Source: Luidia sarsii (Eukaryota > Echinodermata > Asteroidea > Paxillosida > Luidiidae). From it: a stretch of 64,000 nucleotides of DNA. How positions within the stretch are numbered: the stretch's first letter is position 1; each line of letters opens with the position of its first letter. The notes under the pieces were generated by a model. It made no database searches. It was not told where the DNA came from and worked only from the letters and a program-made list of their open reading frames with translations. The position numbers were made by a program, and so were the translations under genes. This document shows positions 59,101-64,000 of the stretch, piece by piece. The stretch covers positions 5,332,621 to 5,396,620 of the forward strand of contig OX465117.1 of the NCBI GenBank assembly GCA_949987565.1, written 5' to 3'.

Positions 59101-62100
59101 CTGACCCATGGAAACAGTTCAATGCAACCCAAGCTTCACATGCTTCTATTAGATAGAGACCAGTGGCTGGCAGGGTACCTGTGACAGACAACCGAGTATT
59201 CATGTCAATCACACACAACTGAACCTGACCCATGGATACAGTTCAATGCAACCCAAGATTACCATGGCTTCTATTACATAGGGACCAGTGGCTGGCGGGG
59301 TACCTGTGACAGACAACCGAGTATTCAAATCATTAAAAAACAACTAAACCTGACCCATGGAAACAGTTCAATGCAACCCAAGCTTCACATGCTTCTATTA
59401 GATAGGGACCAGTGGCTGGCGGGGTACCTGTGACAGACAACCGAGTATTCAAATCAATCATATATAACTAATCCTGACCCATGGATACAGTTCAATGCAA
59501 CCCAAGATTCACATGCTTCTATTAGATAGAGACCAGTGGCTGGCGGGGTGCCCGTGACAGACAACCGAGTATTCAAATCAATTAGATACAACTAAACCTG
59601 ACCCATGGAAACAGTTCAATGCAACCCAAGCTTCACATGCTTCTATTAGATAGAGACCAGTGGCTGGCAGGGTACCTGTGACAGACAACCGAGTATTCAT
59701 GTCAATCACACACAACTGAACCTGACCCATGGATACAGTTCAATGCAACCCAAGATTACCATGGCTTCTATTACATAGGGACCAGTGGCTGGCGGGGTAC
59801 CTGTGACAGACAACCGAGTATTCAAATCATTAAAAAACAACTAAACCTGACCCATGGAAACAGTTCAATGCAACCCAAGCTTCACATGCTTCTATTAGAT
59901 AGGGACCAGTGGCTGGCGGGGTACCTGTGACAGACAACCGAGTATTCAAATCAATCATATATAACTAATCCTGACCCATGGATACAGTTCAATGCAACCC
60001 AAGATTCACATGCTTCTATTAGATAGAGACCAGTGGCTGGCGGGGTGCCCGTGACAGACAACCGAGTATTCAAATCAATTAGATACAACTAAACCTGACC
60101 CATGGAAACAGTTCAATGCAACCCAAGCTTCACATGCTTCTATTAGATAGAGACCAGTGGCTGGCGGGGTGCCCGTGACAGACAACCGAGTATTCAAATC
60201 AATCATATATAACTAATCCTGACCCATGGATACAGTTCAATGCAACCCAAGATTCACATGCTTCTATTAGATAGGGACCAGTGGCTGGTGGGGTACCCGT
60301 GACAGACAACCGAGTATTCAAATCAATTAGATACAACTAAACCTGACCCATGGAAACAGTTCAATGCAACCCAAGCTTCACATGCTTCTATTAGATAGAG
60401 ACCAGTGGCTGGCGGGGTACCTGTGACAGACAACCGAGTATTCAAATCAATCATATATAACTAATCCTGACCCATGGATACAGTTCAATGCAACCAAGAT
60501 TACCATGCTTCTATTAGATAGAGACCAGTGGCTGGCGGGGTACCTGTGACAGACAACCGAGTATTCAAATCAATTAGATACAACTAAACCTGACCCATGA
60601 AAACAGTTCAATGCAACCCAAGCTTCACATGCTTCTATTAGATAGAGACCAGTGGCTGGCGGGGTACCTGTGACAGACAACCGAGTATTCACGTCAATCA
60701 CACACAACTGAACCTGACCCATGGATACAGTTCAATGCAACCAAGATTACCATGGCTTCTATTACATAGGGACCAGTGGCTGGCGGGGTACCTGTGACAG
60801 ACAACCGAGTATTCAAATCAATCAGACACAACTAAACTTGACCCATGGATACGGTTCAATGCAACCCAAGATTACCATGGCTTCTATCAGATAGGGACCA
60901 GTGGCTGGCGGGGTACCTGTGACAGACATCAATCAGATACCACTGAATTTGGATGTCAGAAAGCCTTACGATGCATCGTAACTCACCTTACGACTAATAG
61001 CCCATCGTAAGTTGTGTGAGACTGTATGGGTTCGGAGCATCACTCATCGTCTTGCGATTGATTGTATAGTTAGGATGAGTTTGGTGAAATCAACATGCTG
61101 ACCCATGGATACGGTCCAATGCAACCCATGCTTCTATTAAGTAGGGACCAGTGGCTGATGAGTTGGTGGCATTGGAGTAATATAAAATAACCCAATTATT
61201 GTCTGTAATATTGAAAAGTAGGAGGGCCAGACGTTTCGATCCTAGCAGGACCTTTCTCAAAGGCAGGATTTTGCTAACGACACATTGCTGAATAAAACAA
61301 ACCATATGACAGTCACGGGCACTGGAAATGGGCACAGTGCGAAGTGGTTCCAGACATTTTGGTGGTTAACCACTTCGCGTCGGGACCTCTGAAATCGGAG
61401 CTCCGTTGGTTTGACGATGCGACGGGGCCCTCCGATTCCGGGCACCACTATTGTCCACATTCTAAACAAAGACTCTTTTCAGCTTAGAACAAAGCAATAC
61501 GAATGATGACAAAGACCCTTTTTGACGCAAGTTGCCACATGAATTGCTCGATTAGCAGCAGTAATTTGTTTACTGTGGGACGATCGAGGGATAGCGCGCT
61601 GCCGCTGAAAGCACGCGGGGGACATTGTGTTGGCATGCCAAACAGACCAACAAGTCGTCGGTCAGGCAGTGGAATTACACCCACATTCTTCACTGCAATC
61701 TGTACGCTCGGTTGGGGCCGACCAACTCAAAGATTTGTCTGCCTGGAGTGGAGGCTAGTCTGCGGTCAGGGATCGTCAGTATCATACATGCATACACACA
61801 CACAAGTCCGTTATGCTCCATTGACGATGCACAATGGGCCCTTTTTCAAACGGATAATCTCTTGACAAAAGCCACAACGACGTCCGAATTGTGCCAGGCT
61901 TTACTCTCAACGATGCATTGTTCAAAATCCCCCGGCGCGAAGTGGTTAAACATCTCCATGACCGTATGACATTGGTCCCTGGACTTACCAAGGATGGCCT
62001 TGACAAGCTGAGGAGCGTTGAGTCCGCGCACCGCACATACCAGTGCCGGGCTGGCGGTCAGCGCCTGCACACTGGCCAGCCAGTGGCGGTCACCCACCTC

Positions 62101-64000
62101 GTAGGGGGTCAGCTCTCTGGCCTGGGCGGCCGTCAGCCCGGCCAGCCACTTCAGGCCCAGAAGCTCCAGGCCCTGGCCAGCCGAGGCTGGGGAAGAGGGC
62201 GGCCGATTGGGACCGGTCTGGACACAAGGAGGATAGGGAGTTACCGTTGGGAGAAAAACACCGCAGAAAACAGATTTTAAAAACAGGGTTCATCCACTTT
62301 TGCCAAATAAAATTTCATGACTTTTGAAGTAACAATGACATAAATTCAGATCACATCAAATTATGCCAGCATGTTGACATGAAATTATTTTTATGATAAC
62401 AGCCTTACTACTCACACATTTGACAATAGAAAACAAATGAATTTCCATAAATTTTCTCATTTCATGACTTTTTGGGACTTTTTATCTAAATATCAATTTT
62501 CCATGACTTTCAAGCCCTGGATAAAGACTTTAAGCCAAATTCCACCACTCTCCAGGTTTTCCTTGAAGGGAAATTCCTCAGACACCTGTCCCATTGTAGC
62601 CCCATTCAGATTAACCAGGCCAGTTGGCCTGTGATAAATTCCAACACAGGCTGTACCCTGTACCGCAGATCACATACCACAGGATACCACAAAAACCCTG
62701 CTGTGGAATGTTGTGGTGCATGGCCCCTATCCTCCCACAGGAAAAACCATGTGTGGTTAATATTGTGGTTTCAATGCCGGTTAGGGTTAAGTATTGTTTG
62801 GTCCTTACAGTGACTACAGTAACTACAGTAAGGGCACACTTTTTCATAATCATATCTGGGGTCCATTTCACTAAACTCATCATAACTTACGAGCAATCGC
62901 AAGATGATGAGCAATGCACAGAAACAATACGGTGTGTCACAACAACTAACGATGGGTTATCGATCGTACGTTGAGTTACGATGCATCGTGAGGCTTTGTG
63001 AAATCCACCCTAGGTTAGATTAGTTTGTACCAAATTCCTAAAACCTCACTGGGGGAAGTGTGAGAGTAGGAACACAATAGCATCAATGTAATGGGCTCTG
63101 CGAAAATAAGCCACATTGCGATAAAATAATGATCAGCTGTATTTAGTTACCGAAAGTTTGCTTTACATTTTGATTGTTAACAAGTCCAGGGATATTTTGT
63201 TGCCATTTCTAACAAGTGTTCAAACCTTCCCAGTAATTTTTTCCTTTTATTTGTTTGATTTAAATTGAAAAGGCTGCATCCACTTGCCACGTTGACAGCA
63301 ATTGTTTGTTTGCATCAGAATGAAAATGGGTGAGTGATCCCAGGAGATTTACGGCAGTTAATGATTAAATGCTTCTGACTGGCACCCCAATCCAGGCAAA
63401 GTCTAGCTAAAGAAGGATTAGGTTTGCAGTGACACCATGCAACATTCTCTTTTGTGAGTATGTGTGGTTCTGAAAAGAACCAAAGGAACTCAAAAAGTCT
63501 TCAGGAGACTGCTAGTTATTTGGGCAGGCCACCATCTTAAGGGATGGATAGCTCAGATGGTAAGAGCCCTGCTACGCAAAACCAGAGGTCTTGGGTTCAA
63601 GTCCCGGTCTAGTCAAAGTTTTCTTTGCCATTTCCCAGTCAGCTTTTTGGGGTCAAAACAAAGACGGGGAATAAAAAAAGTACCCTGGGAGCCAGATAGG
63701 GAAGGAAAGTGACTTACAACGGGGTAGAGGCCAAGTAGTTTGCTCAGCGTGCTCCCTGCTGTCTTCAAAGCAGCCGTGCCTGACAGTGTGGCCACCACAA
63801 CCTGCTCCAGCTCCGGGTTGGTGTAGAGGCCGGCCGTTGGTGGCCCCAGGCCGGCGTGAGGCCAGTGCAGGCCAGTGGGCAGGCCGGCCAGCTCCCCGCC
63901 CAGCTGGGCCAGCAGCGAGTCCGAGTAGGGCACCATGTGGAAGCACAGGCTGGCCGTTAGATTGCCGGAGGGGCTGTTCTCCTTGATGGTGGTCAGCATT
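47063..64000 (-). CDS. Divergent protein with three NDPK-like domains (partial at 5' end)
   Basis: Exons (minus): >64,000-63,718; 62,217-61,989; 56,566-56,195; 55,005-54,836; 53,864-53,669; [one missing]; 51,792-51,648; 51,401-51,157; 49,806-49,721; 48,302-48,233; 47,146-47,063. That is at least 626 codons. Domain 1 (first three exons) has GLELLGLKW, LTASPALVCAVRGLNAP and AAFRQVTLFF but no NxxHG. Domain 2 has VAVIKPLAV (IKP lysine kept), HLQSGPSLLL, ENAVWKLLDLLGP and NGIHG, retaining the usual catalytic His motif. Domain 3 has HIEVVEALSVHGFAVVGM, HGPSIVVAVQRDNGV and HLEFFFDRL without NxxHG. A Lys/Gly/Ser linker separates domains 1 and 2, and a Ser-rich linker separates 2 and 3. Axonemal NME proteins also carry several NDPK domains, but I cannot place this in a named subfamily. 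Enzyme activity is doubtful except perhaps for domain 2. Confidence 0.8.
47205..47740 (+). repeat. GGTCATCCCTATT short tandem repeat
   Basis: About 35 units of 12-15 bp with core CCCTATTGGTCA and periodic GGTCAATGCT variants. It fills the first half of the intron before exon J of the NDPK-like gene. The open frames across it are artefacts. Confidence 0.88.
47736..48222 (+). repeat. About 470-bp dispersed repeat, copy 2
   Basis: Direct copy of 30,322-30,790, with small indels (an extra TCTTCTCTCTTACTCTCTC block at about 47,898 and an extra GTCAGTG). It stops next to exon I. Confidence 0.85.
48233..48302 (-). CDS. NDPK-like gene, exon I
   Basis: Acceptor ATTGCAG|CTGTTT, donor AAAGAG|GTACGT. 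Encodes (S)CFDKESVISKHGEHILRP then KDPKE. The NxxHG motif is not conserved. Confidence 0.8.
48384..48962 (-). mobile_element. TTAA-flanked inverted-repeat element (family D), copy 2
   Basis: Inverted copy of 39,514-40,086, with TTAA at 48,384. The other end reads GCGGACGCGGCTTTATA, so the second TTAA is mutated. It lies in the intron between exons I and H of the NDPK-like gene. Confidence 0.88.
49015..49080 (-). mobile_element. SINE fragment
   Basis: Minus-strand B-box half (GGACCAGGACTCAAGCCC) and part of the anticodon-arm side. The A box is missing. Confidence 0.6.
49721..49806 (-). CDS. NDPK-like gene, exon H
   Basis: Acceptor CTGCAG|CCGAAG, donor GGCAG|GTAGGG. Encodes PKILCHGPSIVVAVQRDNGV and SCFDTLMG, the HxGP strand of domain 3. 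Separated from exon G by an 84-bp minisatellite. Confidence 0.85.
49840..51135 (+). repeat. 84-bp minisatellite (same family as 28,835-29,990)
   Basis: About 15 units in the same plus-strand orientation as the DRC12 array, with landmarks CCTTGGCTGGCAGTCTACC, AATAGGGATGGAGGCTTAT and TCAGACTAGTCACCC. Around 50,510-50,960 there is a three-unit higher-order duplication about 250 bp long. It lies between exons G and H. Confidence 0.92.
51157..51401 (-). CDS. NDPK-like gene, exon G (domain 3 first half)
   Basis: Acceptor GTTGCAG|GGTCAA, donor ACACTG|GTATGA. Encodes SSTSSTNLLGPTYSALCQTN, CLLLTPPLLLTKVKGYHRAH and IEVVEALSVHGFAVVGMRMV. The IKP lysine position of NDPK is replaced by TPP. Confidence 0.88.
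51648..51792 (-). CDS. NDPK-like gene, exon F (Ser-rich linker)
   Basis: Acceptor GGTGCTAG|GTCATC after a T-rich tract; donor CTATCG|GTGAGT. The frame is fixed by the next exon: VICLARDGVMGHPQALRRQL, then a Ser/Val-rich stretch ending SLTSI. It starts in phase 0, whereas exon E ends in phase 1. Confidence 0.65.
51976..52540 (+). pseudogene. Degraded Penelope-like retroelement RT fragment
   Basis: Translating 52,185-52,535 gives LERRLQQKLLSLQHSGNIS, then LYRQLRPS and PRFFGQP. These correspond to the N-terminal part of Penelope-like reverse transcriptases (LxxLRPxxxxxPRxYGLPKIHKP). The upstream part continues in a different frame (NNKVRDILTQAATEKTP), so at least one frameshift is present, and the catalytic palm motifs are absent. 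It lies in the NDPK-like intron that should contain the missing exon. Confidence 0.6.
52805..53150. other. Unidentified dispersed repeat
   Basis: Contains GGGGCCCGCTTAAGGGCCCC and AAAAGGCGGAAATCCGCAGA. A related CGGAAATCCGCGGATCCGTG occurs at 40,802 beside ETFB exon 3. No coding content recognised. Confidence 0.45.
53213..53485 (+). mobile_element. Near-complete tRNA-derived SINE (empty TTAA site)
   Basis: Order: GCATCTGAATGAAAGCGG, GGAGATATACGGCAGTTA, a TGGTGTCCCCATCCCGG block, AAAGACTAGTTGACTATTAG, head GGGCTGGATAGCTCAG, GTACGTTAATCCAGAGG, B box CAGGTTCAAGTCCCGGTCC, tail AAGTTTTCTTTGCTAA. This is the best reference for the family in the window. It retains the uninterrupted TTAA at which MITE family A has inserted in other copies. 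Confidence 0.85.
53669..53864 (-). CDS. NDPK-like gene, exon E (domain 2 second half)
   Basis: Acceptor CCCCAG|GATGAG, donor CCACG|GTAAGC. Encodes MHSEHLQSGPSLLLCLQREN, AVWKLLDLLGPANPQEARRA and MYGADPINNGIHG. The His of NGIHG corresponds to the phosphohistidine of active NDPKs. Confidence 0.9.
53895..54015 (-). mobile_element. SINE fragment
   Basis: Minus-strand tail and B-box half (GGACCGGAACTTGAACCC), breaking off at GATTAACGTACCATTG, just past the TTAA. Confidence 0.7.
54020..54800. other. Intronic, little recognised
   Basis: No exon or repeat family identified with confidence. A minus-strand stretch at about 54,019-54,165 reads NASGKKLGKSFHAVFNKDKR-like and could be a remnant of a THAP-type domain or transposase, but I cannot support it. 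Confidence 0.3.
54836..55005 (-). CDS. NDPK-like gene, exon D (domain 2 first half)
   Basis: Acceptor ATACAG|GACCAC, donor AAAGAG|GTGAGA. Encodes PRLLTTVAVIKPLAVRKHLA and RIAQENFTVVALRLTLADDE, the classic first strand (IKP) and helix of an NDPK fold. Confidence 0.9.
55041..55398 (+). mobile_element. MITE family B, near full length
   Basis: Starts CTATACAACATTGGTAAAGA and ends TCCCAATGTTGAATTGGCCT plus TTAA (55,395). The first 22 bp are the likely seed of the satellite at 1-789. It begins about 35 bp upstream of exon D in the NDPK-like intron. Confidence 0.75.
56195..56566 (-). CDS. NDPK-like gene, exon C (domain 1 end and linker)
   Basis: Acceptor GTCACAG|GTATGCC, donor GTCG|GTAAGA. Encodes GMPPATGAQPSARGMAAGLE, AAFRQVTLFFRDQELF (domain 1 end), a Pro-rich then Lys/Gly-rich linker (SKGRRGKGKGGAKSSAKG) and the lead into domain 2. 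The acceptor and the first roughly 20 bases of this exon are the ancestral part of the adjoining 124-bp tandem array. Confidence 0.85.
56565..60930 (-). repeat. 124-125 bp tandem array carrying repeated 3' splice sites
   Basis: About 35 units. On the minus strand each unit reads ...ACTCGGTTGTCTGTCACAG|GTACCCCGCCAGCCACTGG, which parallels the true exon C border ...TTGTCTGTCACAG|GTATGCCGCCTGCCACCGG. The first unit therefore overlaps the real acceptor and exon start. Two subtypes differ in an AATCATTAAAAAACAACTAA versus GTCAATCACACACAACTGAA block, and in AAGCTTCACATGC versus AAGATTACCATGG. Multi-unit higher-order duplications are visible (for example about 59,060-60,060). The array fills most of a 5.4-kb intron. 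Confidence 0.93.
60960..61080. other. Array flank
   Basis: After the last clear unit the sequence changes to a TTACGATGCATCGTAACTC-containing palindrome-like stretch. A partial unit (CCCATGGATACGGTCCAATG) recurs at about 61,101-61,160. Similar TCGTACGTTGAGTTACGATG sequence occurs near 62,970. Confidence 0.5.
61222..61268 (-). repeat. 35-bp dispersed module, inverted copy
   Basis: GGGCCAGACGTTTCGATCCT then GCAGGACCTTTCTCAAAGGC. The same module occurs at 7,740, 42,630 and 45,430. Confidence 0.7.
61660..61840 (+). repeat. About 180-bp dispersed repeat, copy 2
   Basis: Counterpart of 38,716-38,895, with GCCGACCAACTCAAAGATTT, GCCTGGAGTGGAGGCT and GTCCATTGACGATGC-like blocks. It lies about 150 bp beyond exon B on its donor side. 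Confidence 0.75.
61989..62217 (-). CDS. NDPK-like gene, exon B (domain 1 core)
   Basis: Acceptor GTCCAG|ACCGGT, donor CCTTG|GTAAGT. Encodes GLELLGLKWLAGLTAAQARE, then the region around LTASPALVCAVRGLNAPQLV. This matches the NDPK strand-helix-strand order including the SGP-like SPA and the NA of the xGxNA motif. Confidence 0.85.
62225..63225. other. Intronic, nothing recognised
   Basis: Intron between exons A and B of the NDPK-like gene. I see no exon or clear repeat family, apart from a CGATCGTACGTTGAGTTACG stretch near 62,960 that is similar to the array flank at 60,970. Confidence 0.4.
63230..63655 (+). mobile_element. tRNA-derived SINE with nested family C fragment
   Basis: The SINE starts at about 63,230 (CCCAGTAATTTTTTCC, then GCATCAGAATGAAAATGG and CTGGCACCCCAATCCAGG) and resumes at about 63,513 (TAGTTATTTGGGCAGGCCAC). 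It has head GGATGGATAGCTCAGATGG, B box GGGTTCAAGTCCCGG and tail AAGTTTTCTTTGCCATTT. Between them, 63,410-63,512 holds AGGTTTGCAGTGACACCATG and GTTCTGAAAAGAACC of family C. It stops about 60 bp before exon A. Confidence 0.75.
63718..64000 (-). CDS. NDPK-like gene, exon A (runs off window)
   Basis: Open to the window edge; the Met at 63,999 is not necessarily the start. Donor CCCGTT|GTAAGT, phase 0. Encodes NLTASLCFHMVPYSDSLLAQ, then a Pro/Gly-rich stretch, then the first strand and helix of domain 1 (EQVVVATLSGTAALKTAGST). Confidence 0.75.

Noticed and set aside
56565..60930. CRISPR-like or phage-type regular array
   Set aside because: Units are contiguous 124-125 bp tandem copies with no unique spacers, and the setting is a eukaryotic intron.

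Overview
The window is eukaryotic nuclear DNA. Genes are split by GT-AG introns, coding density is very low, and tRNA-derived SINEs, MITE-like foldback elements and minisatellites are abundant. The proteins are animal: ETFB, the dynein regulatory complex subunit DRC12, a BCL3-like IkB-family protein and a protein with several NDPK-like domains. Together with the repeat character, this suggests a marine invertebrate deuterostome, perhaps an echinoderm. The phylum is inference, because no ribosomal or mitochondrial marker is present. All gene models below were built by hand from reading frame, splice sites and intron phase.

Layout. (1) 4,047-17,064, minus: four coding exons of a BCL3/IkB-like ankyrin protein, cut off by the low-coordinate edge. 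A 21-glutamine tract lies just before the first ankyrin repeat. Its introns hold a 23-bp minisatellite, a GACC-type tetranucleotide block and a long polypyrimidine block. (2) 17,065-26,289: no gene I can support; many MITEs, a telomere-like tract inside an inverted-repeat element, and TACATG-rich DNA. (3) 26,290-32,085, plus: complete DRC12 (CCDC153), 6 exons, 201 aa, with two minisatellites in its introns. (4) 37,344-44,522, minus: complete ETFB, 6 exons, 254 aa, convergent with DRC12. (5) 47,063-64,000+, minus: ten exons of a divergent protein with three NDPK-like domains. The 5' end is outside the window, and one short exon appears to be missing from my model.

The genes do not form a functional cluster that I can defend. 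ETFB is mitochondrial. DRC12 is axonemal. The BCL3-like protein would be an NF-kB regulator. The NDPK-like protein is of unknown role.

The most unusual structure is the repeat biology. About 35 copies of a 124-125 bp unit (56,565-60,930) carry copies of the real 3' splice site and exon start of the NDPK-like gene. A 22-bp satellite (1-789) appears to be grown from the terminus of a TTAA-flanked MITE. A second TTAA MITE family sits at the same TTAA inside tRNA-derived SINEs at two loci, next to an intact empty site in the same window. Two repeat families are shared between introns of DRC12 and the NDPK-like gene.
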